Positions 40,369-50,634 are shown, numbered from the stretch's first letter. The stretch is 64,000 nucleotides of DNA from Actinomyces sp. ICM47 (GCF_000278725.1 NZ_ALCA01000110.1:3073-67072); one strand, 5' to 3'. A program made the numbers and translations. Notes: generated from the letters alone by a model not told the origin.

Positions 40369-40511
40369 GGGGGTTTTGCAACCGAGAGATAAATATACAC
40401 AGATTGGTGGCTGCGTACAAGTTAATGCGCCCATCAGTGTCCTATGTCGCATCCTGGGCGGTTGGGGAGGGCGTTCTTGCCTACAATGGGAGCCCGGATG
40501 AAAGGGAGAGC

Positions 40512-41180
40512 ATGTCGGAGGCGTCGAGCGACTACTCAACGGTCGTTGAGGACATCCTGAAGCTCGTGTGGAGCGCCGAGGAAGCCGGCCGTGACGGCGT
40601 GAAACCGAAGGATATCGGCGAGCACATGGGAGTGGTTCCCTCGACGACGACGGAGAACGTGCAGCGCCTCGTACGACAGGGACTGGTCACGCACGAACCG
40701 TACGGGCGCGTGCGCCTGACGGAGCAGGGGCGCGGGGTCGCCCTGGGGATGGTGCGCCGCCATCGGCTCCTGGAGACCTACCTGCATGAGGCCCTCGGCT
40801 TTTCCTGGGATGAGGTGCACGAGGAGGCGGAGATTCTTGAGCATGCCGTCTCCGAGCGGCTCCTCAATCGCCTCGACAAGGTGCTCGGTTATCCCACGCG
40901 CGATCCGCACGGCGACCCGATCCCGCGTGCGGATGGTTCGAGCGACGAGATCCCAGGAGCTCCTCTGGACACCCTCCCGGTTGGGAATGGGGGAGAGGTC
41001 GAGCGTTTGCCCGATCGTGACCCGCAGGCGCTGCGCGCGTGGGAGGAAGCGGGACTCGTGCCCGGTGCCCACGTCGTCGTCCGTGCCAGTGAGGCTGGTG
41101 GGATTGTGGTCTCCCTCGAGGACGGGCAGATGGTGCACATCAAGGACACCCAGGCCTCGGGCATCATTGTGCGCGGCTGA
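40512..41180 (+). CDS. DtxR-family metal-dependent transcriptional regulator
   Basis: 222 residues. N-terminal winged helix (KPKDIGEHMGVVPSTTTENVQRLVRQGLVTHEPYGRVRLTEQG), then the dimer/metal domain with HRLLETYLHEALGFSWDEVHEEAEILEHAVSERL containing the His/Glu ligands, and a C-terminal SH3-like domain. IdeR/DtxR (iron) and MntR (manganese) share these features and I cannot decide which metal. ATG 40512 follows AAAGGGAG; TACAAT at 40482-40487 is a likely -10. The longer frame starting inside the tRNA is rejected. No transport genes adjoin it. Confidence 0.9.
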   Translation: MSEASSDYSTVVEDILKLVWSAEEAGRDGVKPKDIGEHMGVVPSTTTENVQRLVRQGLVTHEPYGRVRLTEQGRGVALGMVRRHRLLETYLHEALGFSWDEVHEEAEILEHAVSERLLNRLDKVLGYPTRDPHGDPIPRADGSSDEIPGAPLDTLPVGNGGEVERLPDRDPQALRAWEEAGLVPGAHVVVRASEAGGIVVSLEDGQMVHIKDTQASGIIVRG

Positions 41181-41217
41181 GTGCGCTTTCGCCTCTCGCT
41201 CAACGTTGCCAGTGACG

Positions 41218-41279
41218 AGGCCGTGGCCGCGCCCGCTGATCCGCGCTGCGTGGGCGGGAGTGGGGCGAGGCCACGGCCT
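41218..41279. terminator. Bidirectional terminator between dtxR-like and HIT genes
   Basis: 11-bp arms AGGCCGTGGCC/GGCCACGGCCT enclose a second inner helix (CGCCCGC with GTGGGCG). Convergent genes end on both sides. Confidence 0.6.
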
Positions 41280-41307
41280 AGCTGAGTGAGAGGGTGATGG
41301 GTAAGCG

Positions 41308-41754
41308 TCAGGCGAGTGCCGGGGAATTCATGGTCGCGGGCACGTGGGCCTTGTGGCCCGCGGCGAGGAGCGCTTCGCGCAGTGCGGCCATGGTGGCGTC
41401 GAGATCCTTGTCGGAGGCCGGGGTAGCCTTCGACAGGAGAATGTCGGTCTCGTCGCGCAGGGGGATGACGTGCAGGTGGGTGTGGGGCACCTCGAAGCCA
41501 GCGATGGCCAGGCCCGCGCGCGGAACGCCGAATGCCGCCTTCTGGGCGAGACCAATCGCGCGCGCCACCTTCATGAGGTGCGCTGCGACGTCCGAGGGGG
41601 CATCGGTCCACGCCTCATAGGGGCAGCGCGGGACGACCAGGACGTGCCCGGGTGAGGTGGGTTCAATCGTGGCGAATGCGACGCACAGGTCGTCGGCCCA
41701 CACGAAGCGTCCGGGCCAGACGCCCGAGATGATGTTTTCAAAAACAGTGCTCAT
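41308..41754 (-). CDS. HIT-family nucleotide hydrolase
   Basis: 148 residues. Histidine triad VPHTHLHVIPL (HxHxH), preceded by the usual LVVPRCPYEAWTD. HIT proteins hydrolyse nucleoside phosphoramidates or Ap4A-type substrates; this one is of the Hint/Fhit-like bacterial group. ATG at 41754 lies 6 nt after GACAAT on the minus strand with no ribosome site, so leaderless. Convergent with the DtxR-family gene. Confidence 0.88.
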   Translation of the reverse strand: MSTVFENIISGVWPGRFVWADDLCVAFATIEPTSPGHVLVVPRCPYEAWTDAPSDVAAHLMKVARAIGLAQKAAFGVPRAGLAIAGFEVPHTHLHVIPLRDETDILLSKATPASDKDLDATMAALREALLAAGHKAHVPATMNSPALA

Positions 41755-41760
41755 GCGACT

Positions 41761-41766
41761 ATTGTC
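41761..41766 (-). promoter_or_regulatory. -10 element for leaderless HIT gene
   Basis: GACAAT on the minus strand, 6 nt before the start codon. Confidence 0.4.
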
Positions 41767-41878
41767 ACCTATTTGTGCTCGCTTCGGTGGGCGGGCGCAT
41801 CCGGCGACGTGGGCGGGCGTGAACTACCCTGGTGAGGAGTATTGTTACGCGACCCATCGTTAAGCGAGGAACGCACAG

Positions 41879-44809
41879 ATGAGCGAAAATCCGCAGAGTG
41901 CCCCGGCCCAGCGCTACACCGCGCAGCTCGCCGGTCAGATCGAGACGAAGTGGCAGGACCGTTGGGAGGAGCTGGGCACGTTCTACGCGGACAACCCGAC
42001 CGGTGCCCTGGCTGGCCCGCTGGCGTCACGCACCCCCTACTTCATCCTCGACATGTTCCCCTACCCCTCGGGTAAGGGCCTGCACGTGGGGCACCCGCTC
42101 GGCTACATCGCGACCGATACACTGGCGCGCTACCGCCGTATGAAGGGCGACAACGTCCTGTACACGATGGGCTACGACGCTTTCGGCCTGCCCGCCGAGC
42201 AGTACGCCGTCCAGACCGGCCAACACCCGGCCATCACCACGAACCAGAACATCGCGAACATGCGCCGCCAGCTGCGCCGCATGGGACTGTCCCACGACTC
42301 GCGCCGCTCGTTTGCGACCACCGACATTGAGTACGTGCACTGGACGCAGTGGATCTTCCTGCAGGTCTTCAACTCGTGGTTCGACCCGCAGGCCACGGCA
42401 CCCGACGGTTCGAAGGGTGCCGCTCGCCCGATCAGTGAGCTGATCGCCAAGCTCGAGTCCGGTGAGATCCTCCCCGAGGACGGCTCCGATTACAACTCGC
42501 TCGACCGCGCCGCCCAGGCGAAGGTCGTCGACTCCTACCGCCTCGCCTACGTCTCCGAGGCACCCGTCAACTGGTGCCCCGGCCTCGGCACGGTCCTGGC
42601 CAACGAAGAGGTCACCGCGGACGGACGCTCCGAGCGCGGCAACTACCCGGTCTTCAAGCGCAATCTGCGTCAGTGGATGATGCGCATCACCGCCTACGGC
42701 AAGCGCCTGGCCGACGACCTCGACACCATCAACTGGCCCGAGAAGGTGCGCACCATGCAGCGCAACTGGATCGGTCGCTCCGAGGGTGCCACCGTCCGCT
42801 TCGACGTGCCCGGCGCGCGCGAGGCGGGGGCCTGCCTCGACTCCCTGGACGTCTACACGACGCGCCCCGACACCCTCTTCGGCGCGACCTTCATGGTCGT
42901 GGCCCCCGAGCACCCGATCCTCGGTGGCACCGTCGGCGGCGACGCGGGCGACGAAGCCGCCCTCACCCTGCCGGCCTCCTGGCCTGAGGGCACGAAGGAC
43001 GCGTGGACGGGCGGTGCCGCCACCCCTGCGGCGGCCGTGAGCGCATACCGCGCCCAGGCCTCGGCCAAGTCCGAAGCCGAGCGTGCCGACGAAGAGCGCA
43101 CCAAGACCGGCGTATTCACCGGCCTGTTCGGCATCGACCCCGTCAATGGTCGCGAGGTCCCGATCTTCGTCGCCGACTACGTCCTGTGGGGTTACGGCAC
43201 GGGTGCCATCATGGCCGTGCCCGCCCACGACGACCGCGACTGGGCCTTCGCTCGCGCCTACGACCTTGACGTCGTGCGCACCATCGGACCCGCCGACGAT
43301 CCCTACGGCCCCGACCTCGAGGTCGGCGCGTACACGGGTGACGGCGTCGCCGTCGACTCCGCAAACGACGAGATCGACCTCAACGGCCTCGGCAAGGACG
43401 AGGCCAAGGCTGCGATGACCGCCTGGCTCACTGAGAAGGGCCTGGGCAAGCGCACCGTCACCTACCGCCTGCGCGACTGGCTCTTCAGCCGCCAGCGCTA
43501 CTGGGGCGAACCTTTCCCGATCGTCTGGGACGAGGACGGCGTCGCACACGCCCTGCCCGAGGAGATGCTCCCCGTCGAGCTGCCCGAGGTCAGCGACTAC
43601 AGCCCGCGCACCTTCGATCCGGACGACGCCGACTCCTCGCCCGAGGCTCCGCTGGGCCGCGCCGAGGACTGGGTGAACGTCACCCTCGACCTGGGCGACG
43701 GTCCCAAGCGCTACCGCCGCGAGACCAACACGATGCCCCAATGGGCGGGTTCGTGCTGGTACGAGATGCGCTACACCGACCCGACGAACTCGGAGCGCTT
43801 CGCCGATCCGGAAAACCTCGACTACTGGATGGGGCCGCGCGAGGGCAAGGTCAGCGGCGGCACCGACATGTACGTCGGCGGCGTCGAGCACGCGGTCCTG
43901 CACCTGCTCTACGCGCGCTTCTGGCAGAAGGTTCTTTTCGACCTGGGCCACGTGCCGGACTCCGAGCCCTACCACACGCTCTTCAACCAGGGTTACGTGC
44001 AGGCCTACGCCTACACTGACGCGCGCGGCCAGTACGTGCCCGCCGACGAGGTTGAGGGCGACGAGACGGAGGGCTTCACCTACCAGGGCCAGCCCGTGGG
44101 CCGCGAGTACGGCAAGATGGGCAAGTCCCTGAAGAACATTGTCACGCCCGACGAGATGTACGACGCTTACGGTGCCGACGTCTTCCGCGTGTACGAGATG
44201 AGCATGGGTCCCCTCGACCTGTCGCGCCCGTGGGAGACCCGCGCGGTCATCGGCTCTCAGCGCTTCCTGCAGCGCCTGTGGCGTAACGCCATCGACGAGG
44301 AGACCGGCGAGCTCACGGTCACTGACGAGCCTGCGGATGAGAAGACGCGCCGCCTCGTGGCCCGCACGATCGCCGAGGTCACCGAAGAGTACGAGAACCT
44401 GCGCATCAACACCGCGATCTCGAAGCTCATCGTCCTCAACAACCACCTGACCAGCCTGGATACCGCCCCGCGCGACGCCATCGAGCCGCTGGTTCTCATG
44501 CTCGCCCCGGTTGCTCCGCACCTGTGTGAGGAGCTGTGGAGTCGTCTGGGACACGAGGATTCCCTGGCTCGTGAGCCCTTCCCGGTCGTCGAGGACGCTT
44601 CGCTGCTGGTGGAGGACACTGTCACGGCCGTCGTCCAGGTCAACGGTAAAGTGAAGGCCCGCATCGAGGTCGCCCCCTCGATTTCCGAGGAGGACCTGAT
44701 CGCGGCCGCCCTGGCAGAGGCCCCGATCATCAAGGCCCTCGGTGGCTCCGAGCCGCTCAAGGTCATCGCCCGCGCGCCGAAGCTGGTCAACGTCGTCGTT
44801 AAGAAGTGA
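41879..44809 (+). CDS. leuS: Leucyl-tRNA synthetase
   Basis: 976 residues. Class Ia synthetase. [17 protein letters not shown] holds the HIGH-type motif, the CP1 editing domain spans about 270-500, and [13 protein letters not shown] is the KMSKS loop (with Gly for the first Ser). [13 protein letters not shown] segment [13 protein letters not shown] is also present. GCGAGGAACGC precedes the ATG. Longer than the roughly 860 of E. coli because of insertions near 290-400, common in actinobacteria. Followed by nei after 6 bp. Confidence 0.97.
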   Translation: MSENPQSAPAQRYTAQLAGQIETKWQDRWEELGTFYADNPTGALAGPLASRTPYFILDMFPYPSGKGLHVGHPLGYIATDTLARYRRMKGDNVLYTMGYDAFGLPAEQYAVQTGQHPAITTNQNIANMRRQLRRMGLSHDSRRSFATTDIEYVHWTQWIFLQVFNSWFDPQATAPDGSKGAARPISELIAKLESGEILPEDGSDYNSLDRAAQAKVVDSYRLAYVSEAPVNWCPGLGTVLANEEVTADGRSERGNYPVFKRNLRQWMMRITAYGKRLADDLDTINWPEKVRTMQRNWIGRSEGATVRFDVPGAREAGACLDSLDVYTTRPDTLFGATFMVVAPEHPILGGTVGGDAGDEAALTLPASWPEGTKDAWTGGAATPAAAVSAYRAQASAKSEAERADEERTKTGVFTGLFGIDPVNGREVPIFVADYVLWGYGTGAIMAVPAHDDRDWAFARAYDLDVVRTIGPADDPYGPDLEVGAYTGDGVAVDSANDEIDLNGLGKDEAKAAMTAWLTEKGLGKRTVTYRLRDWLFSRQRYWGEPFPIVWDEDGVAHALPEEMLPVELPEVSDYSPRTFDPDDADSSPEAPLGRAEDWVNVTLDLGDGPKRYRRETNTMPQWAGSCWYEMRYTDPTNSERFADPENLDYWMGPREGKVSGGTDMYVGGVEHAVLHLLYARFWQKVLFDLGHVPDSEPYHTLFNQGYVQAYAYTDARGQYVPADEVEGDETEGFTYQGQPVGREYGKMGKSLKNIVTPDEMYDAYGADVFRVYEMSMGPLDLSRPWETRAVIGSQRFLQRLWRNAIDEETGELTVTDEPADEKTRRLVARTIAEVTEEYENLRINTAISKLIVLNNHLTSLDTAPRDAIEPLVLMLAPVAPHLCEELWSRLGHEDSLAREPFPVVEDASLLVEDTVTAVVQVNGKVKARIEVAPSISEEDLIAAALAEAPIIKALGGSEPLKVIARAPKLVNVVVKK

Positions 44810-44815
44810 GGTCGC

Positions 44816-45853
44816 ATGCCTGAAGGCGATGCAGTCCGTCGCCTAGCCGGTACCCTCGACGAGCTTTTCGTCGGGGGTATCGTCTCGGCGTCGTCCCCGC
44901 AGGGACGTTTCGCGTCCTCAGCAGCCCTCCTGGACGGGTGGGTCATGCAGCGGGTGCGCGTGCACGGTAAACACATGTTCATCGGTTTCGTGCCGCCCGC
45001 CCCGGGCGAGACGTACGAGGCCGGGGTGGCCCTCCTCGAGGGGGCTGCGGCCGGCAGTGGGGAGCCGATCCTCGGTGAGGACGCCCCCTGGCCAGACCGC
45101 TGGGTGCACATCCACCTGGGGCTGTACGGCTGGTGGCGATTCAACGGCGATGAGACCGTCATCGACGAGGGGCACGGTGTTGCTCACCGCATCCCGAACG
45201 TCCAGAAGGGGGAGTGGAACGGCCACACCGAGACCCGCTGGGGCGAGGGCTTCGGCGAGGCCAAGGCGGGGGAATGGGAGCCTCCAGAGCCGGTCGGCGC
45301 CGTGCGCCTGCGCGTGTATAACGACCATGCGGTCGCCGACCTGATCGGACCCAACCGCTGCGACCTCATTACCGATGAGGAGCGCATCACAGCGGAGTCG
45401 AAGCTGGGGCCGGATCCCCTGGATGCCGGGGCACGCTCCGACGTCGAGGCCATGGAACGTTTCGCCCAGGTCGCCCACTCGAAGAAGCGGGCCATCGGCG
45501 AGATCGTCATGGACCAGTCGATCATCGCCGGCGTGGGCAACATCTACCGCGCCGACGCCCTCTTCCTCGCGGGCATTTCGCCGCACCGCAAGGGCGCAAA
45601 CATTTCGCTCAAGCGCCTGCGCGAGCTGTGGGTCCTCATCTGCGACCTCATGAACCGCGGTCTGGCCGCCGGTCGCCTGGATACGATGGACCCGGACGAG
45701 GCCCCGAACCCACCGATTGAGGGTGACGAGGAAGCCTCGCGGTGGTACGCGTACCACCGCACGGGCCGTCCGTGCCTGCGCTGCGGGACGCCGATCCGCG
45801 AGGCGCTCATGCAGAACCGGCGCCTGTTCTGGTGTCCATCCTGCCAGCGCTGA
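44816..45853 (+). CDS. nei: Fpg/Nei-family DNA glycosylase (endonuclease VIII type)
   Basis: 345 residues. Starts MPEGDAVRRLAG; Pro2 and Glu3 after the removed Met are the catalytic pair, and PEGD (not PELPEVE) marks the Nei branch that removes oxidised pyrimidines. The helix-two-turn-helix region has QSIIAGVGNIYRADALF, and the C-terminus has a zinc finger CLRCGTPI...FWCPSCQR. Longer than E. coli Nei because of an insertion near 60-110. Coupled to leuS by short spacing. Confidence 0.92.
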   Translation: MPEGDAVRRLAGTLDELFVGGIVSASSPQGRFASSAALLDGWVMQRVRVHGKHMFIGFVPPAPGETYEAGVALLEGAAAGSGEPILGEDAPWPDRWVHIHLGLYGWWRFNGDETVIDEGHGVAHRIPNVQKGEWNGHTETRWGEGFGEAKAGEWEPPEPVGAVRLRVYNDHAVADLIGPNRCDLITDEERITAESKLGPDPLDAGARSDVEAMERFAQVAHSKKRAIGEIVMDQSIIAGVGNIYRADALFLAGISPHRKGANISLKRLRELWVLICDLMNRGLAAGRLDTMDPDEAPNPPIEGDEEASRWYAYHRTGRPCLRCGTPIREALMQNRRLFWCPSCQR

Positions 45854-45876
45854 GCGCGTGAAAAATCGTCAGGGGG

Positions 45877-45898
45877 GTGCGGGCCGAGAGGTCCGCAC
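45877..45898. terminator. Convergent terminator hairpin
   Basis: 9-bp GTGCGGGCC/GGTCCGCAC stem with a GAGA tetraloop between nei (+) and the GNAT gene (-). Confidence 0.5.
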
Positions 45899-45911
45899 TC
45901 CTCGCCATTTG

Positions 45912-46403
45912 TCAGGCGATCTCCTCGAAGCCGAGCATCGAGTACAGCTCGCGAGCACCGCCGTGGCGCGCATCCAGGCGCAGGGCGAGGGAGTCGAAAC
46001 CCCAGTGGGTGCACCTGGAGGCCACCTCCGAGACGAGGGCGGTTGCGATGCCTCGCCTGCGGTAGTCCGGCGCGACGATGAGGTCCACGACGAAGGGACC
46101 ATTCGGCGCGTCATCCCAGGGGGATTCACGTACCACGAGGATCGCGCCGACGAGGGTGCCGCCGTCCCAGGCTCCCACGAAGGAATCCTCGGTGGTATCA
46201 CCGAAGGCACCTTCAAAGGTAAGACGGAGTTCCTCGGATGTTTCAAGGAGCGCCTCGGGCGTGACAGCATCGTCGTACGCCTCGAGGGTGAGCACCGCAA
46301 GAGCGGGAATGTCGAATGTTGTGAGCGTGGCGATCTCAATACCCTGGGGGCGATTCGCCGCTGACAACGCGTCCAGTGGGGCATGTAGAGTTCGAGCTTC
46401 CAT
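45912..46403 (-). CDS. GNAT-family N-acetyltransferase
   Basis: 163 residues. The acetyl-CoA loop is PDYRRRGIATALVSEVA after VVDLIVA, and the C-terminal ARELYSMLGFEEIA is the usual GNAT end. Substrate unknown. ATG 46403 lies 6 nt after TATAGT on the minus strand, indicating a leaderless mRNA; the frame is open further upstream to 46451 but that region is the promoter. Confidence 0.85.
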   Translation of the reverse strand: MEARTLHAPLDALSAANRPQGIEIATLTTFDIPALAVLTLEAYDDAVTPEALLETSEELRLTFEGAFGDTTEDSFVGAWDGGTLVGAILVVRESPWDDAPNGPFVVDLIVAPDYRRRGIATALVSEVASRCTHWGFDSLALRLDARHGGARELYSMLGFEEIA

Positions 46404-46409
46404 AAACCA

Positions 46410-46415
46410 ACTATA
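46410..46415 (-). promoter_or_regulatory. -10 element for leaderless GNAT gene
   Basis: TATAGT on the minus strand, 6 nt before the ATG. Confidence 0.45.
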
Positions 46416-46488
46416 GGTGAGGGTGCTCACTTTGTCGCGGGCCGCAATCAAAATGCCCCATTGCGGCCCGACCAGCGGTGTTGGGGGC

Positions 46489-47133
46489 TCAGATGTAGAG
46501 CGCCGGCTCCTGGAAGAAGTACGCGGGATCGACGATCAAATCGCGGTCGCGCGTATCCTTTTCGGGCTTGGGCAACAGACGCGCGGGCACGCCAATCGCG
46601 ACGTTTCCGCAGGGCACGTCCTTGACGACGACGGCGTTCGCGCCGATCTTGACACCCGTGCCCACGGTGATGGGGCCGAGCACCTTCGCGCCCGCGCCGA
46701 TCATCACGTGATCGCCGACCGTGGGGTGGCGCTTGCCTGGTGTCATGGCGACGCCGCCCAGGGTAACTCCGTGGAAGATGACGACGTCGTTGCCGACCTC
46801 GGCGGTCTGGCCGATGACGACGCCGGTCGCGTGGTCGATGAAGACGCGGCGTCCGATACGTGCCTCAGGGTGGATGTCGACGCCGGTGAGGGCGCGGGCC
46901 GCTGACGAAAGGACGCGCGCGGGAGTGCGGGCACCACGGGTCCACAGGGCATGGGAGACGCGGTGGGTCCACAGGGCGTGCACGCCCGGGTACGTCAGGG
47001 CGATCTCCAGAGCGGAGGTGGCCGCTGGGTCGCGGCGCTGCGCCGTCACCAGATCTTCGCGAAACAGACCGATCGCCTTGGTGGGCAGCGTCCGAGACAG
47101 GGCACGCGACAGGGTGCGAACGGTGAGCTTCAC
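46489..47133 (-). CDS. cysE: Serine O-acetyltransferase
   Basis: 214 residues. Left-handed beta-helix hexapeptide repeats (GRRVFIDHATGVVIGQTAEVGNDVVIFHGVTLGG) with the catalytic His in the HATG context; short EpsC-like N-terminal domain. Makes O-acetylserine for cysK, which lies just upstream on the same strand. The C-terminus ends PALYI, the hydrophobic/Ile tail that inserts into the CysK active site to form the cysteine synthase complex. Confidence 0.94.
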   Translation of the reverse strand: MKLTVRTLSRALSRTLPTKAIGLFREDLVTAQRRDPAATSALEIALTYPGVHALWTHRVSHALWTRGARTPARVLSSAARALTGVDIHPEARIGRRVFIDHATGVVIGQTAEVGNDVVIFHGVTLGGVAMTPGKRHPTVGDHVMIGAGAKVLGPITVGTGVKIGANAVVVKDVPCGNVAIGVPARLLPKPEKDTRDRDLIVDPAYFFQEPALYI

Positions 47134-47172
47134 GGGAGTCCTCCTACGGTGGATGGATGGGTGAATGCACAG

Positions 47173-47201
47173 GTGGCCCCGGACATTCTCTCCGGGGCCA
47201 C
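47173..47201 (-). terminator. Hairpin between cysK and cysE
   Basis: Perfect 11-bp GTGGCCCCGGA/TCCGGGGCCAC stem with an 7-nt loop. No T run on either strand, so it may be an mRNA processing or stability element within a cysK-cysE transcript and not a full stop. Confidence 0.45.
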
Positions 47202-47224
47202 TCTAGCGCGTCATAGCAGGTTGT

Positions 47225-48157
47225 TCAGTCCTCAAGACCGGCGAAAAGAGCAGTCGAGAGGTAACGCTCACCCGTGTCGGGCAGGAGTGTGACAAACTTC
47301 TTGCCGGCCAGCTCGGGGCGGGCTGCCACGACCGCGGTTCCGGCCAGGGCTGCGCCCGACGAGATACCCACGAGCAGGCCCTCCTCGGCGGCTGCACGGC
47401 GAGCAAACTCGAGTGCGGTAGCGGTCTCCACGGACACAACCTCGTCGATGAGATCGGCGTCGAAGGTGTCGGGCACGAAGTTGGGCATGAGGCCCTGGAT
47501 GCCGTGCGGGCCGGGGGCACCGCCGGTGAGCAGCGGTGACTCGGCGGGCTGGACGGCGACGATGCGCACGTTCGGGTTCTTATCCTTCAAGACTCGCGCG
47601 ACGCCCGAGATGGTGCCGCCCGTGCCCACGCCGGCGACGAACACGTCGACCTGACCCTCGGTGTCCGCCCAGATCTCCTCGCCCGTGTGGGCGATGTGCG
47701 CGGCGGGGTTCGCGGGGTTCGTGAACTGGGAGGCGATGATCGCGCCCGGACGCTCGGAGGCGATGCGCTCGGCCTCGGCGACTGCGACGGAGACGCCGCC
47801 CTTGGGGTCAGTGAGAACCAGTTCGGCACCGAAGGCGCGCACAATCGCGCGTCGCTCAACGGACATCGAGGCGGGCATGACGATGACGACCTTGTAGCCG
47901 CGAGCCGCGCCCACCATTGACAGGGCGATACCCGTGTTACCCGAGGTGGCCTCGACAATCGTGCCGCCGGGGGCCAGCGCGCCCGAGGCCTCAGCCGCGT
48001 CGATGATCGAGCGGGCGATGCGGTCCTTGACGGAGGAGGCGGGATTGAAGGATTCAACCTTTGCGACGACGTCCACGCCGTCGCCGGCGACATGGTTGAT
48101 GCGAACGAGGGGAGTGTCGCCGATCAGATCGGCGACAGTGGAGGCGATGCGAGCCAT
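47225..48157 (-). CDS. cysK: Cysteine synthase A (O-acetylserine sulfhydrylase)
   Basis: 310 residues. PLP lysine in NPASSVKDR, the substrate loop TSGNTGIAL and the phosphate-binding GVGTGGTISG. Converts O-acetylserine and sulfide to cysteine. ATG 48157 follows GGAAGGA; an upstream in-frame ATG at 48172 is inside that ribosome site's context and less likely. Upstream of cysE in the same direction. Confidence 0.96.
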   Translation of the reverse strand: MARIASTVADLIGDTPLVRINHVAGDGVDVVAKVESFNPASSVKDRIARSIIDAAEASGALAPGGTIVEATSGNTGIALSMVGAARGYKVVIVMPASMSVERRAIVRAFGAELVLTDPKGGVSVAVAEAERIASERPGAIIASQFTNPANPAAHIAHTGEEIWADTEGQVDVFVAGVGTGGTISGVARVLKDKNPNVRIVAVQPAESPLLTGGAPGPHGIQGLMPNFVPDTFDADLIDEVVSVETATALEFARRAAAEEGLLVGISSGAALAGTAVVAARPELAGKKFVTLLPDTGERYLSTALFAGLED

Positions 48158-48193
48158 GAGGGGTCCTTCCATAAGCGGTGTACCCCAGAATTC

Positions 48194-48850
48194 TCAACCA
48201 GCTGTCGGAGCCTCGTCTAGTTCAACCTGGCGGGTTTCCACGTAGCGAAACTTTGCAACACCGGACGAGGCCTGGGCCAGACATGCGTCAATCGGCTCCC
48301 GGTCGCTCGGATTGATCGCGATGCGCAACGTCACGTTCGTGCCCCAGATCGTGTCCACGACCGTGGCTCCGCGGCCTCGTAGCTCCGCCTCGATACGCCC
48401 CGCATCCCCGGGGCGGAGCTGCGTTTCAAGGATGTCGCGTCCGACCAGGTAGGCGATGGGAGCGCGGGCGACAGCCTCGGACACCGACGTCGAATACGCG
48501 CGCACGAGGCCGCCTCCGCCAAGTAGGATCCCCCCGAAGTAACGCGTCACGACAGCCGTCGCGTTCCACGTGTCAGAGGCGCGCAGGGCCTCCAGCATCG
48601 GAGTACCCGCCGTGCCCGACGGCTCCCCGTCGTCCGAGGAATGCTGCAAGGGAGCGGCATCCGGCGGATCGATCAGGTATGCGGAGCAGTTGTGACGCGC
48701 CTGCGGGTGCTCGGACTTGACCGCGTCGATGAGTGCACGAGCTTCCTGCGGAGTGTCCGTCCTGGCGAGCGTCGTAATAAAGCGGGAACGCTTGATCTCA
48801 ATCTCGTGGGTGAGAAGCGTGCCAGAGGCGAGCGTGCGAAGAACGGACAT
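48194..48850 (-). CDS. yigZ: YigZ/IMPACT family protein
   Basis: 218 residues. IKRSRFITTLARTDTPQEARALIDAVKSEHPQARHNCSAYL, SDDGEPSGTAGTPML and VVTRYFGGILLGGGGLVRAY are the family signatures. The fold resembles EF-G domain IV; the bacterial role is unclear. ATG lies 6 nt after TAGACT on the minus strand, leaderless. Confidence 0.9.
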   Translation of the reverse strand: MSVLRTLASGTLLTHEIEIKRSRFITTLARTDTPQEARALIDAVKSEHPQARHNCSAYLIDPPDAAPLQHSSDDGEPSGTAGTPMLEALRASDTWNATAVVTRYFGGILLGGGGLVRAYSTSVSEAVARAPIAYLVGRDILETQLRPGDAGRIEAELRGRGATVVDTIWGTNVTLRIAINPSDREPIDACLAQASSGVAKFRYVETRQVELDEAPTAG

Positions 48851-48856
48851 GAGGCC

Positions 48857-48862
48857 AGTCTA
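48857..48862 (-). promoter_or_regulatory. -10 element for leaderless yigZ
   Basis: TAGACT on the minus strand, 6 nt before the ATG. Confidence 0.45.
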
Positions 48863-49028
48863 GGGGAGAGTTCCCAGCTCCCAGTCTGTAACCAGAATCG
48901 CAGGCGCACCCGCCCGCGCGATATGCCACACGCGCAAGGTCCGTGGTAGTCTAGTCGGGTTGTCGCCGTGCGCCCGCGTGGCGCACCGAACCAGAATAGT
49001 CGTCGAGAAAGAAGAGGAGCGGTAAGAC

Positions 49029-49199
49029 ATGGCAGTTCCCAAGCGTAAGATGTCCCGTGCGAACACCCGCACCCGCCGGTCTACCTGGAAGGCTGATCTT
49101 ACCGAGCTGAACACCGTCAAGGTCGCCGGCCGTGAGATCCGTGTGCCCCGCCGCCTGGCCAAGGCATACAAGAACGGCCTCCTGGACGTCGAGGGCTGA
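49029..49199 (+). CDS. rpmF: 50S ribosomal protein L32, cysteine-free
   Basis: 56 residues starting [20 protein letters not shown], unmistakable L32. It has no cysteines, so it is the zinc-independent (C-minus) form, whereas L31 in this window is the zinc form. GAGGAGCGG precedes the ATG. A strong terminator follows. Confidence 0.97.
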   Translation: MAVPKRKMSRANTRTRRSTWKADLTELNTVKVAGREIRVPRRLAKAYKNGLLDVEG

Positions 49200-49216
49200 C
49201 CTCGCATCCACGCACG

Positions 49217-49244
49217 GGCCCGGGACTAGTCGTCCCGGGCCTTT
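49217..49244 (+). terminator. Terminator after rpmF
   Basis: Perfect 10-bp GGCCCGGGAC/GTCCCGGGCC stem, 5-nt loop, followed by TTT. Confidence 0.75.
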
Positions 49245-49326
49245 GTCATGCCCGCAATTCGACGCGACGCGCCCGCGTGTTACGCGGCACCGCACCATCG
49301 ATCCTTTTGCCCCGTCAGGAGCGCAC

Positions 49327-50598
49327 ATGAACATGCCGATCACCATCCTCGCCGCGACCGATGCAACGAGCCACGGCCTCGTCGCCTCCTCCACAGCGAC
49401 CGACACTGAGGGATCTATCGTCTCCCTCTTCATCATCGCAGCCGCAGCCGCCGTCGCACCTCTCCTCGCTTCTCTGACGCACAAGCGCGTACCTGACGTC
49501 GTGTGGCTGCTGATCCTGGGCGTCGCCGTCGGGCCGAACGCGCTGGGCTTCGCCTCGCTGACCGAACCGATCTCCGTGTTCCGTGAGGTCGGCATGGGCA
49601 TGCTCTTCCTCATCGCGGGCACCGAAATTGACGTGCAAGAAGTGCACGGGAGCGCCGGTAAGCGCTCCCTGGCCACGTGGCTGGCCTGCTTCGGGATCGG
49701 CCTGGCAGTGTCATGGGTGGCCGTCGCTGCCTCCGGGACCACCGGCGTGGGGTACTCGACCTACATCGCGCTCGCTATCGCGCTGACCTCGACCGCGCTG
49801 GGCACCCTTCTGCCTATCCTCATGGAGGCCGGTGTCATGGGCACCACCATCGGCAAAGCCGTTCTGGTGCACGGTGCCATCGGCGAACTCGCGCCCATCG
49901 TCGCCATGTCGCTGCTGCTCTCCGCACGCAGCCCCTGGCTCTCCTTCGGCGTCCTCATGTTCTTCGTACTCGCCACCATCGTCGCCGTCGCAATCCCCAC
50001 GCGATTCGTGCTGCGCCACCCCGAGATCGGGCGGACGATCCTGCACGGTGCCCAGACCTCGCAAAAGACCCTCATGCGCGTCGTCATGGTCATCCTGACG
50101 GGCCTCATGGCCCTGTCAGCGGTCCTGGACCTGGACATGGTGCTCGGCGCTTTCGCCGCCGGTATCATCGTGCGCGCCCTCGCACCCGGTAACTTCACCA
50201 TGATCGAAGGGGAACTGCGCACGCTCGGCTTCTCTTTCCTGATCCCCCTGTTCTTCGTCACGTCCGGAATGGCCATCTCGCTGAGCGCCGTCGCCGCTCA
50301 CCCGTTCCTGCTCGTGAGCTTGGTCGGCGCGATCCTCCTCGTGCGTGGCGTGCCCATCGTCGCTCTCGAGCGCTTCCATGGGACCATCGAGCGGGTCGGC
50401 TGGTCGGACGCGACGCGCATCGGCCTGTACGGCGCGACCGGCTTGCCGATTATCGTCGCCGTTACCGGCCTGGCATCCTCAACGGGCATCATCCCGACCT
50501 GGCTGGCCTCCCTGCTGGTCGTCGCCGGTGCCCTATCGGTCCTGCTATTCCCGCTTCTGGCCTTCCTACTGGGCCGCGCCGTTGGAAAGCGCGGCTAA
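49327..50598 (+). CDS. Cation:proton antiporter (CPA2 family)
   Basis: 423 residues with about twelve to thirteen membrane helices. The segments RVPDVVWLLILGVAVGPNALG, GMGMLFLIAGTEID (family GxE/xD region) and ALSAVLDLDMVLGAFAAGIIVR match the KefB/NapA-type fold. It lacks a C-terminal RCK/TrkA domain. CAGGAG lies before the ATG; the extension back to 49132 overlaps rpmF and is rejected. Na+ or K+ specificity cannot be told. Confidence 0.88.
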   Translation: MNMPITILAATDATSHGLVASSTATDTEGSIVSLFIIAAAAAVAPLLASLTHKRVPDVVWLLILGVAVGPNALGFASLTEPISVFREVGMGMLFLIAGTEIDVQEVHGSAGKRSLATWLACFGIGLAVSWVAVAASGTTGVGYSTYIALAIALTSTALGTLLPILMEAGVMGTTIGKAVLVHGAIGELAPIVAMSLLLSARSPWLSFGVLMFFVLATIVAVAIPTRFVLRHPEIGRTILHGAQTSQKTLMRVVMVILTGLMALSAVLDLDMVLGAFAAGIIVRALAPGNFTMIEGELRTLGFSFLIPLFFVTSGMAISLSAVAAHPFLLVSLVGAILLVRGVPIVALERFHGTIERVGWSDATRIGLYGATGLPIIVAVTGLASSTGIIPTWLASLLVVAGALSVLLFPLLAFLLGRAVGKRG

Positions 50599-50634
50599 CC
50601 TCCGCTAGTCTTACAGGCAGCGCACATGCGCCAT